A stretch of DNA of 64,000 nt from the NCBI GenBank assembly GCA_030998015.1, contig JARWMV010000237.1:62001-126000 (forward strand), read 5' to 3'. A program made the position numbers and the translations under genes. The notes beneath the pieces are model-generated. The model was not told the DNA's origin and did not search any database. It saw only the letters and a program-made list of their open reading frames with translations. Of the stretch, positions 1-11,400 are shown piece by piece; within the stretch, counting starts at the first letter, position 1; each line of letters begins with the position of its first letter. This DNA is from Ceratorhiza oryzae-sativae. Taxonomy: Eukaryota; Basidiomycota; Agaricomycetes; Cantharellales; Ceratobasidiaceae.

Positions 1-1530
1 ACTCAGTCCCGAAATGGCTCTGCATAGTGAAGATGTTCGCAAGGTCTTTGACAGCGAAAGCTTTCGAAAGGCCTTGGTGGCGATTCACGTTGATGAGGCG
101 CATACTGTCTCACTCTGGGGTGGCGATTTCCGAAAGGATTATCGAGAACTGGGACGAATTCGTGCACGACTACCTAAGGGAGTCCCTGTCACCCTTGTTA
201 GTGCGACACTACGGCCGAATGTCAAGCTCGATGCAATGTCAATACTTGGATTCCCCTCCGATCCGTCAAAATACACTGATATTAATATTGGGAACGAACG
301 CGGTAACGTGTTTATTGGAGTTCGCCCAATGAATTATCCAGCGTCATCCATAAAGGATATTCTTTTGTTCTTCGACCCCGAAGAGACTGATCCTACTAGA
401 ATACCCCCAACAGTCATTTACATCGACGACGTCCATGATGTTACTGACGCTGTGATTACCCTATACAAGTGGCTTCACCCGAGCCTCCAAAATCAAGAGA
501 TAATCATGCCAGTTCACGCCTGGATGACACCAAGATACCGGAGCGAAGCATGGCAAAGTTTGCGTCGGGGAAGGTTCGAGTTATAATTGCCACAGAAGCG
601 GCAGGTATGGTGAGTCAAAAACCTTTGGTTGTATCATCTGAAGTACGAATAACAATTGCTACTAAAGGGGTGCGATATCCCGAACATCAAGCGAGTCATT
701 CAGTTTGGAGTTTGTGGGTCGGTTGGTAAGTGATGTATTTGTTGGTTGAAACTAGATTACAGGTTTTAACCCGCCCAAGACGCTTTCATGCAACGAATTG
801 GACGAGCTTGGCGCGGACCCAACGGTTCTGGCGAAGGTTGGTTAATCTACGAGAAGTGGGTTCCAACTTGTAACCAGAATAAATCCACTATGAATAAGAA
901 AAGAAAGAACATCAGTAGCGGAGACGATGCTCGGCCCACTGGAAGCACGCAAAATAAAACCGGAAATAAATCTGAGCGAAAATGCGATCCGCTCGTTCAG
1001 AAGCTTGTGACAGAGAGTGTGTGTCGTCGCAAGTTCCTGAATCAAGTCTATAGCAACCCAACACGTGGTGAGTATTTGAGGATTAAGTCTCTATATGTCC
1101 AATTTCAATTATTCCTTATAGGTTCACCAATACCGCCGCATGAATGCTGTGACCTGTGCGATCCAAACTCGGCTTCCCGAGTTATGTCCCACAAGTTTCC
1201 TCCCCGAAAAGGAGCCCCGAGGGCCGCTCGAGCATCTGGAGATTCAAATCCTGAGATGCTTTCGTGCCTGCTCGCATGGCGGAAGTCGACATTTCCGTCT
1301 GTCTTTGGTCGGTCATCCTTGTTTGGCGCATCTGCTCTGATCAGCGACGACGAGCTTGAGCGCATATCGAGATGTGCGCCAGTCCGTTCAATCGACCAGC
1401 TTCGTTCCTACCTCATAAAGTGGCGGTATGTCGATACCCAACTGCCATCGATGTGGGAAGCGCTTCAAACCGGAGGCTTCGTGTCGACCGTTCAGTGCGA
1501 AGACGCCACTACCGTACTAGAGCGACCACG
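1..1530 (+). pseudogene. RecQ-like helicase, module D, 5' part
   Basis: This is the middle and zinc-binding part of a RecQ-family SF2 DNA helicase whose N-terminal Walker A half lies left of the window. Visible motifs are DEAH (motif II) near base 90, SATL (motif III) near 205, an IATEAAGM motif V near 585 and QRIGRAWRG (motif VI) near 790. They are followed by a cysteine-rich RecQ-Zn-like region with CDLCDP near 1150. At least three introns are implied, by GTGAGT at 610, GTAAGT near 725 and GTGAGT near 1067. Against the module C copy (54.5-56.9 kb) one base is missing near 549, which breaks the frame just before motif V. The coding region is cut at 1530 by the copia insertion and resumes at 13447. 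Together these make it a pseudogene. The RecQ family call is strong; the cellular role is unknown. Confidence 0.85.
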
Positions 1531-1822
1531 TCTCACGCAGGGAGGTTTCTCGTGGCTAAGATACAAATCGTACTTAGCTCAACTACGAAGGTAGAGAACT
1601 ATATATACTGTACCTAAGATACAAATCGTACTATAGAGTACAGTGTGAATAGAATACATGAGAAAAGAAAGAAAATACGATACCTTAGCTCAACTACGAA
1701 GGTAGAGAACTAAGGAAGAAGAAGGGGGATTCCCGCGAACTCGCGCATGATATCAGAGAGGGGGGATACGAAACAGAAACAAATATGCGCATACATACAC
1801 GCATATGATTGTAAATTCAACA
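1531..1822 (-). repeat. copia 3' LTR
   Basis: 292-bp LTR at the 3' end of the copia element in the coding sense. It contains two internal direct repeats: a CTTAGCTCAACTACGAAGG segment twice (near 1574 and 1684) and a TAAGATACAAATCGTACT segment twice. The sequence just inside it in the coding sense is purine-rich (GATTGAGTGGGCG), a plausible polypurine tract. Confidence 0.93.
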
Positions 1823-1868
1823 CGCCCACTCAATCCTATGCGTGAATGTGCAGATAAAAGAAAAAATA

Positions 1869-4800
1869 TCAAACCATACCCATCTCAGACACGAAGCGAG
1901 TAAACTTGAGGCGTCCTAGGGGCTTGGTGAGCGCATCCGCGACCTGTTTCTCGGTAGGTACATATTGCAGGTCGAGTTCCTTAAGGGCGATCACTTCGCG
2001 AATAAAATGATACTTGACGCGTATATGCTTCGTTGTCTGATGATTGACAGGATTCTTAGCTAGGGCCATAGCAGACTGGTTGTCCGAGAATAAGGGAGTA
2101 GTGCCCTCAGAGAGAAAACCAAGTTCGGATAAAAATTGGCGAATCCATAAAAGTTCGCGTCTGGCACTAGCATCAGCGACATACTCGGCTTCGGTACTAG
2201 ACAGAGAAATAGTCAGCTGTTTCCGGGATGAGGAAGCAATGGCGCCACCGGCATGTAAGAACACCCAGCCGGTAGTCGAACGGCTTGTATGCTTATCACC
2301 GGCATAATCAGCGTCGACATATCCAAGTAAATTTAAATTGCGAGAGCGATTATAAACGATTCCTAAGTCCATAGTACCTTTAAGATATCGTAGAACTCGC
2401 TTGCCGGAGTTCCAGTGTTCTTCGCCAGGATTCATCGCATGTTGCGTGAGTATACCAGTAGCATATGCGATGTTGGGTCGGGTAGAAATCATAGCATACA
2501 TAAGAGACCCGATGAGCTGCTGGTAGCAGTTCCGATCAATCGATGGTGTTTCGAGCTTCGGTAAATTAGGTGATTCGGCCATCGGAGTTTCACATGATTT
2601 GCAGTCAGACATATTGAAGCGAGCAAGAATATCGTTAATATATTGGCGCTGAGAAATCTTGAGTGTTCCAGCACTGCGATCGCGCTCAATTTCGATGCCT
2701 ACGAACATTTTGGCCTTGCCTAGATTGACGATTTCTAGTGATTCAGCGATTTTAGCCTTAACCTTATTGAGGATTTCTGTAGACGATCCAGCAAGTAGCA
2801 TATCGTCCACATGGCTAAGTATAATCGCTACTTCGTCACCATCGCGTAGCCAGAATACAGAGTGATCCGTATCACATCGTTTAAATCCTATATCTTTGAG
2901 GATTTTCTTGAGACGCATATAGAAGGCTCGAGCTGCCTGTTTGAGACCGTAAATCGCCTTGTTGAGCTTCCAGACGGATTCCAGGCCTTCGACAAAGCCT
3001 GGAGGTTGCTCCATATAAATTTCCTCGTCTAGATCTCCATGCAAAAATGCGGTTTTTACATCGATTTGGAGAAGCTCGAGATTGAGCGCGGCTACAATGC
3101 TTAGGAGCGTTCGTAATGAATCGGCAGCAGCGACGGGTGATGATATTTCAACAAAATCGACTCCAGGGCGCTGAGAAAAGCCCTTCGCAACTAATTGAGC
3201 CTTGTAGCGAACGATCTTGCCATCAGCTCCACGCTTGTAGTTGAAAACCCATCGGCATTTAACGACATTTTTGTCGATAGGACGGCTCATGAGCGTCCAT
3301 ACTTCGTGCTGCTCGATCGATTTGAGCTCTTCTGTCATCGCTTCAAGCCATAGATTCGCGTCTGGGCGACGCATGGCTTCCTCAAACGTCTGAGGCGGCA
3401 ATTCCATTATCGCAGTAAGTGCCTCTTTGTCTCCTAATCTGTCTGTATGCGCTAAATCGCCCACTTGCGCTCCGTATCATACAGGTGCTCTTCGTTCGCG
3501 TGTAGATCGACACGTTGGCGGCGGATCTGGCTGTAAGGCTATGATCTCTTGCTCTTCGAGCTCCGAATCCGAGCTATCTGAAGGTATTACTATAGGTTCA
3601 TCGGTTGTATGTGCGGGTTCTGACAATTCAAGTGGTTTATCGGATAATATAGGTGAATGAATTTCGATCTGAAGGGGTGATAATTCATCCGATTTTCCCT
3701 CATCGTCATCGGTAGGACTCTCATCATGATCCTCGATAACCACGCGCTGCTGGTTGTCCAGCCCTTCATCAAAGACTACGTCACGTGAGGTGATTATGCG
3801 ACCGGTTCCATGCTGAGCAAGCACATGCGCTTTCCTATTAGGGGCGAATCCAAGGTATATGCACTCGATTGAGCGCGCTTGGAGTTTCGTGCACATATTG
3901 TCTGGCACATGAGCCCAGGCCTTGCATCCAAACGTATGTAATCCCGATACATTTGGGATCTTGCCGCTAAATGCCTCGCTCGGCGTTCGGCCATCTAGGC
4001 GTTTCTTCGGCGTTACGTTCCATAGGTGAGCCGCATGTAAGATTGCGTAACCCCAATATTTCTCGGGTAAATGCGCGTCGAATCACATCGCGCGCTGACA
4101 GTCATTTAGGGTAAGTATCGCTCGCTCAGCTACACCATTACTGGCCGACGAATCCGCTTCAGTCTTTTGGTGCTGGATCCCTTCCGCTCGCAAGAAAGTT
4201 TCGAAGGCATTTGACCTGTACTTGCCACCACCATCCGTCCGTAAGTGTTTAATTCGCCTTCCCGTAAGATTCTCAATTGACGCTTTGAGGTCCTTGAATT
4301 GACCCGCGTAATCGCTCTTGTTGCGCAATAAATGCACGAATATCTTGCAGGACTTATCATCAATCGTTACGGCGAAATATCGGAATCCTCCGATCGCTTG
4401 AACAGGTAAGGGGCTGTGTAGATTGCTGTGCATAAGCTTGAGTACCTCAGAGGTACGAGATTGGGACGGTGGAAAGGGCGTGTGTGTATGCTTCCCTTGG
4501 AGGCACAGGCTGCATTTTGCCTTGGGAGGAGAACGATTTCCTACTATATCCATACCTTCAACCGCGCCCATACTGACCATATCTAGCACATATTGATAGT
4601 TCAAGTGGCCAAATCGGCGGTGCCAGGTAGGTAGGTCTGCTCGCGCGACTGTAGTTGCGGTATATGCAACGAATTCTTGGGCTTGAAAATCACTATCGGC
4701 GTTATTATTGTCGGCCTCTACGAAGGCTGTATGCGCTGTAGAATCAGTATGTGTAACCTTCGCTTGCACTTTGTAGAGCTGCCCTGACTGCCTCGCCCAT

Positions 4801-5402
4801 CCTATCTCGTCGCCTTGGCCATCTTGACTAATCATGATTGTGCCGATACCCCTCTGGAACAGCACATTTGTTTGTCGCTCGTTGAGCTGGGTCACGGACA
4901 TTAGGCTCGCATTCAAATTGGGTACGTGGAGCACTAATTCCATATATGCGTCCGTCTCCTGACCCTTGCGATTACAAAGCATGACCAATATTCGGCCAAT
5001 GCCGACAGCATATATCTTTGTTCCATCACCCACTCGAACCGGGACCGGGGGTACAAGGGACCGGTAAGTCGAAAACCATTCATGCTGAGGAGTCATGTGA
5101 TGAGATGCCCCTGAATCTAACAGCCAATAATGCACGGCTGTTTCTTCGTCGACTACGGGTAACACATATAGCGTTGGTATCTCTGGTACGTCGTCTGTAG
5201 CTACAAATGTCGTCGTGATCTGCGCTGATTCGACTTTTGGTTTCGCATCACCGGATTTGGGTTTCTCCTTGTCTTTCCCTTTATCTTTCGGCGACTGCCG
5301 CTTTTGGAACGGTCCTTGGCCCTCTGCACCACCTCCTTTCGCCCAGCATTTAGCCCTTAAGTGTCCGGGCTTGCCGCATTTGGAACAGGTCTTAGGGCTC
5401 TG
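1869..5402 (-). pseudogene. copia pol: protease, integrase, RT, RNase H
   Basis: Pol part of a copia polyprotein, domain order protease, integrase, reverse transcriptase, RNase H. From the 5402 side: a zinc knuckle (CSKCGKPGHLRAKC), a DSGASHH protease motif near 5115, and the H/C zinc region of the pre-integrase ending CSLCLQGKH. The integrase core follows with LRTDGG and NGVAER, then RT with HVDDMLL, and RNase H ending in STEAEY with a DNQSAMALA motif. Two in-frame TGA stops interrupt it, at 3477-3479 and 4083-4085, both readable as CGA to TGA. The frame is otherwise continuous from 5402 to the stop at 1869. Upstream it joins the gag half at 12358-13150, from which the gypsy insertion separates it. 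Confidence 0.92.
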
Positions 5403-5407
5403 CCTGG

Positions 5408-5784
5408 TGTCATGAACTGACACGCATACATTCACTCTACAATATTTTCTCGATTTTCCACATTTTATGGGATCATCTTCAAAACATACTTGCCTTTTAT
5501 GGTATATCTGTGTCATGTGACTCAGGGGATGCTCCGGACCGGTAACCGAGATGTATTTCAACTCTGATGTGAAATTCCGCAGTTCCGCAGTCGCTTCTAC
5601 TGCTTCTATCTCTTATCTGTCGTGACTCACTGTACAGACTTGTTTGTTATGATGTGGCTCGTACTATGTATATAAACCCGGTCAAGTTCGCAGAGGACTC
5701 CTCAAGAACTTGACCTCTCGTCGAATACAAGTTCTTTTACTTTTCTTACTATTTTCCTCGTCGCCTGACTTGTCGTCGTCGACA
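5408..5784 (+). repeat. gypsy copy 1, 5' LTR
   Basis: 377-bp LTR bounded by TG and CA. It holds a TATA-like box near 5669 and a 10-bp inverted repeat (GGTCAAGTTC and GAACTTGACC) around the likely transcription start. The same LTR family recurs at 11976, 39817 and 46336, and reversed at 62611. Confidence 0.95.
5669..5716 (+). promoter_or_regulatory. LTR TATA box and predicted RNA 5' end
   Basis: A TATATAAA box at 5669-5676 places transcription initiation about 26-33 bases downstream, around 5695-5702. From 5702 to 5716 the LTR reads TCAAGAACTTGACCT, exactly complementary to the primer binding site just after the LTR. The start position is inferred from spacing, not measured. Confidence 0.6.
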
Positions 5785-5801
5785 TCAGGTCAAGTTCTTG
5801 A
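5785..5801 (+). promoter_or_regulatory. gypsy primer binding site (self-priming type)
   Basis: Directly after the LTR, bases 5787-5801 (AGGTCAAGTTCTTGA) are the exact reverse complement of LTR bases 5702-5716, the predicted 5' end of the element RNA. This matches the self-priming arrangement known for Tf1/sushi retrotransposons, where the mRNA 5' end folds back to prime reverse transcription. The same sequence follows the copy 2 LTR at 40193. Confidence 0.75.
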
Positions 5802-6105
5802 CAATCGTAAGTCTCAGTGTCGTCTGGGATACGTCTGGAACGCCGTCGGCGTCGTCTCGAGATAACTCCTCGTTGCCTTCCCCAATCCCACTCCACCTAT
5901 CCGCAGTCACGAGATATCGTTGCCCTATACGCGCCTCTGTGAAACCTTGCATAGCCAGGTCCCTCACACGTCGTAACAAGCTTCGGTTCTCTAATCTCTT
6001 TCGTCAACAAGAGGTGGGGTCGCTCATTGCCCTTAAGTAGCTGAGCAACGGAGGTCACCTTCCTACTCCCATAGACTCGGGAAAGGGTCTATTTTTCCTT
6101 TTATC

Positions 6106-6471
6106 TTGCTCTTGCTCGAGTACGTCTCTGACGGAACGCACGGCCCTCAAGTGGCACAACCTTTTACAGAAGATCAGCGCTGCCGTCTGTGTGGGTGGTT
6201 CGGACACCTATCGATCCACTGCTTCACCCTCAACTCAGTTGAAAGTATCCTCGAAGAAGCAGGGCACATCGATTTTAACCGAGTAGTAATTATCAAAGTC
6301 CGCCCCCAGAGAGTCGGACGTGCCCAACAAGCCTTCGTCACCGAGCCAGGTGCCCCTGAGTGCAAGATCTGCCGTCGGCCAAACGAAGCCACCTTCCCTG
6401 CGCGCTGCCCCTATTGTCCTAAGAAGGACAAATTCCTCTATTACTACACCATCCCTCGCAACCAGCTCTAA
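6106..6471 (+). CDS. gypsy leader ORF with zinc knuckle
   Basis: ORF of 121 codons in the unusually long leader between the LTR and gag. It contains CRLCGWFGHLSIHC, a CX2CX4HX4C knuckle near residues 26-39. Further on are two CX2C pairs (CKIC and CPYC). It overlaps the next leader ORF (6320-6859), which is in another frame, so the two may be joined by splicing or frameshifting. The corresponding stretch of copy 2 (40449-40860) is similar but frameshifted. I do not recognise a named family. The start is the first ATG of the open stretch and is uncertain. Confidence 0.5.
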   Translation: MLLLEYVSDGTHGPQVAQPFTEDQRCRLCGWFGHLSIHCFTLNSVESILEEAGHIDFNRVVIIKVRPQRVGRAQQAFVTEPGAPECKICRRPNEATFPARCPYCPKKDKFLYYYTIPRNQL

Positions 6472-6859
6472 GCTGGAGAACCTCGGCCAACAGCTTCTTC
6501 GTCACCTGCTAAACACTATCGAAAACTTCCAAGACAGGTACCGTTACTACCGGAGTAAGTACGAAGAAACCCAGGAAAAACTTCACGAAGCCGAGGCCCG
6601 TTGCACATATTTAACCGAGCGGTTGCGCGAACACCAGGAGGACTACCTATCCCTCCTCCAAGACCATCTCAGACTAGAAGCAATAGTCCGAGAAACAATT
6701 GAACCCCACGAGTACGCCTTCCCCGTCTTCTCAACACCGTCAGACCTCCCTCACCCCACCTTTCTAAGTGGCACGGGCTCGCCAATTCAGGAAGAAGCAC
6801 CCCTTCCGGCAGCCCAAATCAATCCTTCCCAAGGAAGCACTCCTTCGGGACCAAATTAA
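6320..6859 (+). CDS. gypsy leader ORF with predicted coiled coil
   Basis: ORF of 179 codons overlapping the zinc-knuckle ORF. Its middle (about residues 48-115) is rich in E, K, R, L and Q with heptad-like spacing and looks like a coiled coil. The C-terminal part is rich in P and S. The first residues may be out-of-frame read-through, so the useful protein probably begins near 6450. A further open stretch continues in a third frame (6768-7046, 92 codons, basic C-terminus) before gag. Copy 2 keeps a homologous coiled-coil stretch at 40726-41091. Function unknown. Confidence 0.45.
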   Translation: MPNKPSSPSQVPLSARSAVGQTKPPSLRAAPIVLRRTNSSITTPSLATSSKLENLGQQLLRHLLNTIENFQDRYRYYRSKYEETQEKLHEAEARCTYLTERLREHQEDYLSLLQDHLRLEAIVRETIEPHEYAFPVFSTPSDLPHPTFLSGTGSPIQEEAPLPAAQINPSQGSTPSGPN

Positions 6860-7069
6860 ACTAAAGAGGGTGGAGCGTCCATATCGTTGCCAGGACACCA
6901 AAAGCTGGGACTTGGACGATACTTGGTTGAGGTTCGCGGGAGTCGGGAACTTTGAAATCTATAGACTTGTGAGGGGAACGGAAGTTCTTTACTATCAAAA
7001 CAACCCTCGATTCCCTGTACTTCCTTACCGTCTCCGTCGCCTTTAAAATTTTATCAAAACCTCTCTGAA

Positions 7070-8461
7070 ATGGCGTCTCAACCTCCTGCCCCTGCTTGGG
7101 CGAATATGTCTGATGAAGATAAGGTCATCTATATGCTTCGATCAATGGACGAACTTCGAGAGCGAACCAATAACCTCCAAAATGATATTGGGGACGTTGA
7201 ACACAATAATAAAACCTACACAGATTCACTCGAGGCCAAACTTACCACAAATCAGACGAAAATAGATGCGGATGTGGCTGGACTAGCCACCAATGTCAAC
7301 AACCTAGTAGGAATGTTAGCCATTCTCCAAACTACTATCACGCGCATCGAGGCGCAAATCAACACATCCATGGGTGGCTCAGGCGCTGCTCAAGTACTAG
7401 CTCCCACTGGAACAGTTCAACCACAACCAACAGCACCTGCTCCCTCTGGAGGGTCGACCACAAAAGTAAAGATGGCCGCCCCTCAAAAATTTGATGGCAC
7501 AAAACGGGAAGACGCCATCTCATTCAGAATTGCATGCGCCCGATATATCAATACAAACATGAGTGGGCACTCGGCTGACCAAGTGGTCGCCTTCATCACC
7601 TCTTATCTCGAAGGGTCAGCAGCTGAATGGGTTAACTCGTACGAAGAATTCGAAATTCTCAACCCTGGAACTGCGATCCCCTGGCTTCACGATGCCAATT
7701 TATTCTGGCAAGAGTTTACTACCCGATATGGGGACCTGAACCGCACCGAAAATAACCGCGATAAGTGGCGGAAGCTGAAACAATCCAAGACGGTTCAGGA
7801 CTACCTCACCCTATTCAACTTATACTCCACAGGCCTCAACTACAATGACGCCGCCATGTGTGATCAGTTCTATGATGGTCTGTCGTCAGATGTAATGGAT
7901 AGCATGGTGGCCCAAAACTATGATCCCCGCACAAAGACCTTCACCCAGCTCACACAGTGGGCCCTGGAAATCGACCGCCACCTCATTTCCTTTGGGAGCA
8001 AGAGGACATCTCACGGTGGTAATAAGTCCAGCAGCAACAATGCCTCGACTAGCAGGCCCACAAACAACCCCCAAAGCGCTTCCCAAAAGGAGAAATTCAA
8101 GAATGGGGAACGCATATACAAGATCAAAGACGGCAGGGCTGTAAAAGGTCAAATCGTAGCCATTGGCCCCAATGCAAAAGGCTTCACGGTTCCAACCGTC
8201 CGTTACGATGGCAGTAATGCCAACATACAAGAGTCCTTCAAGGACATAAAGAAGGACAATCACCCACCGGCGGCCCCCAAGGCAAAAGACCCAGACGCAA
8301 TGGATCTGGATAGTGCAGGAAAAGGGAAAGGAACGAACACCTGCTATAACTGTGGAGGACGGGGCCATATCGCTGCCAAATGCCCCTCGGCCAAAATGTC
8401 AGGATACGAGGCCGTGGTTGAGGATGTAGAAACAACCGACGATGAGTCGGTAAAAGAATGA
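7070..8461 (+). CDS. gag: gypsy gag
   Basis: 463-residue Gag, the structural protein of the virus-like particle. The N-terminal third has a helical segment rich in charged residues. The central part carries a retrotransposon-gag-like region with EGSAAEWVNSYEE and WRKLKQSKTVQDYLTLF patterns. A CCHC zinc knuckle, CYNCGGRGHIAAKC, lies near residues 425-438 for RNA binding. The stop TGA overlaps the pol ATG as ATGA at 8458-8461. It is undamaged here, whereas copy 2 has several frameshifts in the same gene. Confidence 0.93.
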   Translation: MASQPPAPAWANMSDEDKVIYMLRSMDELRERTNNLQNDIGDVEHNNKTYTDSLEAKLTTNQTKIDADVAGLATNVNNLVGMLAILQTTITRIEAQINTSMGGSGAAQVLAPTGTVQPQPTAPAPSGGSTTKVKMAAPQKFDGTKREDAISFRIACARYINTNMSGHSADQVVAFITSYLEGSAAEWVNSYEEFEILNPGTAIPWLHDANLFWQEFTTRYGDLNRTENNRDKWRKLKQSKTVQDYLTLFNLYSTGLNYNDAAMCDQFYDGLSSDVMDSMVAQNYDPRTKTFTQLTQWALEIDRHLISFGSKRTSHGGNKSSSNNASTSRPTNNPQSASQKEKFKNGERIYKIKDGRAVKGQIVAIGPNAKGFTVPTVRYDGSNANIQESFKDIKKDNHPPAAPKAKDPDAMDLDSAGKGKGTNTCYNCGGRGHIAAKCPSAKMSGYEAVVEDVETTDDESVKE

Positions 8462-11400
8462 GCTCAAACCGTGCCAGGGGGGCGGTCTTGGGCGCTATGT
8501 TACAAAATGCGCATAATGAAAATAAAGATATGGAAATGGAATGTATGTCGTTAGGAAACCAATCACAACTACAGTTTTTCTTTCATGCATTCCCTCTGCG
8601 CATAACCCCCGAACAAAAGTCTGCATATAACATGAAAAAATTCAATGGATGGGCTATGATTGACTCAGGGGCCACATCAGTATTTATACATGAAGATTTG
8701 GTTAAACAATACCGTATTCCTACCGTTGCCCTAAAAACACCCAAGAAATTGAGGGTAATCGATGGAAGGGAAATAGACTCTGGGTCTGTGACCCATTACT
8801 GCACCTTTGAGCTGTGCATTCAAGAGCACCGAGAAATCCTCAGTGCTTATGTGGTTAACGTTGGCAAAAATGACCTAGTCCTGGGCATGTCATGGCTCAA
8901 ATTCCATAACCCTGACATTGATTGGGACGGAAAAGACATGAAGTTCAACTCGCCCATATGCCTAAAGCATTGCATCACAAAACCTTTGCACGTACGTGCA
9001 AATGAACCTAAGGAGCTTCAGCTGGACTCCCTAGACCCCCTCCCAACAAAATATAAAGAATTCCAGAACATATTCGCTGAAGAGGACGATGTCCAACCAT
9101 TACCACCCCATAGAAAGTGGGATATGGAAATAGATCTAAAACCAGACGCCAAGCCAAGGCATGGTCCCATATATAGTGTGGGTGTCAAGGAAGATGCAGA
9201 ATTGCGCAAAACCTTGGATCGCCAACTGAAAGCAGGGCATATCAGACCTTCAAGGTCACCAATGGCATCCCCAGTCATATTTGTCAAAAAGAAGAATGGG
9301 AAGCTGCGCATGTGTATCGACTACTGTCGACTGAACGAAATGACAGTCTCTAATGTGTACCCACTCCCACGCATCAATGATATAGTGGAGACTCTGCGTG
9401 GAGCAAAGATATTCACCAAGTTCGATCTAAAGTGGGGCTTCAACCTCATACGAATTCGGGAAGGGGACGAATGGAAAGCAGCCTTTAAGACCAAATATGG
9501 GCTGTACGAGCCCTTAGTCATGCAATTTGGTCAAAAGAACGCACCAGGAACCTTCATGGCCATGATCCGGGAAGAGTTCCAAGACATCGAGGGCATATAT
9601 GTCGTAATCTATATGGACGACATACTAGTATTCTCCAAAAACCAAGAAGAACATGACGAACATGTCAAGGAAGTTTTACGTCGCCTCCAAAAGGCTGGTC
9701 TATATTGTGCCCTGGAGAAGTGTGTGTTCGATGTCACTGAAGTTGACTACCTGGGAATAGTGGTGACTCCCCAGGGGATTAAAGTAGACCCAGCCAAGGT
9801 CGAAAAGGCTGTTGAATGGCCAACCCCTACAAACCCAACCGAAGTCCTGGAAGGGTTAGGGTTTGCAAACTGGTTAAGGCACTTCATAAAAGACTTCTCA
9901 AAAATCACAAAATGTCTCTACGAACTCGTCAAGAAGGACACAAAGTGGGAATGGACAGAAGAAAGGGATCGGGCGTGGAATTTGCTAAAGCAGAAATTGA
10001 AAGAAGCACCCCTCCTAATTCAGCCAGAACCCAGCAAACCATTTATCTTAGAAACAGACGCCTCAGGCTATGCCACAGGTGCTGTACTATTGCAATATGG
10101 AGAAGACGAGATGCTTCACCCAATCTCCTACTATTCCAAAGCGATGGTCCCAGCAGAAAGGAACTATGATATCTACAACAAAGAAATGCTAGCAATCATA
10201 AAGGCCCTCAAACACTGGCGTCATTTGCTAGAAGGGGCTGAACACCCAGTGAACATTGTTTGCGACCACAAGAATTTAGAGTACTGGAAGACAAATCGGC
10301 CACTGAATGGTCGGGTCACACGGTGGCACGAGTTCTTATCCAGGTTCGAATTCAAGATTTTATATATTGAAGGGGCGAAGAATGGCCAGGCAGACATACT
10401 CTCTAGGCTGTCAAGACACATCCCTAAAGAGGGGGGTGAGAGCCAAGCTCTGCTTGCACAAAACCAATTTTTGGAATTAAAATCACTATGGTTACAAGCA
10501 ATCACACCAGACCATGACCTGGAACAACTCATCAGGGACGCTATCCCAGGGGATGAGCACCTGTCAAAAGTGCTAAAAGCCCTAGATGACAATGAGAAGG
10601 TCAAAGATTGGGAATGGGATGAAGGACTCTTACGGCACAAGGGCAGAATCTACGTCCCAAATAACAAAGAACTTCGCAGACTAGTCATTGAAAGCCATCA
10701 CGATAGTCCAGCAGCAGGACACCCAGGACAGTTCAGAACATATGAGTTGTTAAATCGCAAATACACGTGGTTATCAATGAAAAAATCAGTCAACGAATAT
10801 GTCACACACTGCGAATCGTGCATCAGGAACAAGCACAGCAACCAAGCTCCCCCAGGGCTTTTGAACCCAATACCTGCACCAGAAAAACCTTGGGAAGAAA
10901 TTACCTACGATCTGATCACTGGGCTACCCCTGTCAGAGGGATTTGATGCCATATTTACAGTGGTCAACCGTCTGACAAAAATGGTCCACTTTATTCCATG
11001 TCAATCAGAAGCCAGTGCTATGGATTGTGCCAACCTGTTCCTAACATATGTATGGAAACTCCATGGGTTACCACGGAAAACAATCTCAGACCGTGGCCCC
11101 AACTTCGCATCCAAATTCTTAAGGCACTTATACAAACGACTGGATATAAAACCCTCCTACTCCACAGCATACCACCCTCAGACAGATGGCCAGTCCGAAC
11201 GAGCCAACCAAGTAGTGGAAGGGTACATCAGACATTACGTATCAGACAGACAAGACGACTGGGTCTCGCTCCTACCATTAGCCGAATTTGCCTACAATAA
11301 TGGTGTCAACGCCTCAACCGGCAAATCACCATTCTTTGCAAACTACGGTTTCCACCCAAGGCTAGCAGTCGGGGACAGGGAGGAACCAGAACTCCCTTTG

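Noticed and set aside
5018..5415. Plus-strand ORFs inside copia pol
   Set aside because: They are antisense shadows of the polyprotein zinc-knuckle and protease region.
4083..5561. 492-codon ORF taken as one gene
   Set aside because: Its first about 50 codons are antisense gypsy LTR. The copia frame only begins at 5402.
7886..8368. 160-codon minus-strand ORF across gypsy gag
   Set aside because: Antisense shadow of gag. The hydrophobic look follows from reading charged codons in reverse.
10960..10980. Loss of the catalytic Asp in gypsy copy 1 integrase (VVNRL)
   Set aside because: The first catalytic Asp aligns with YDLITGLP a little upstream, which is intact. The VVD Asp is conserved but not in the DDE triad.
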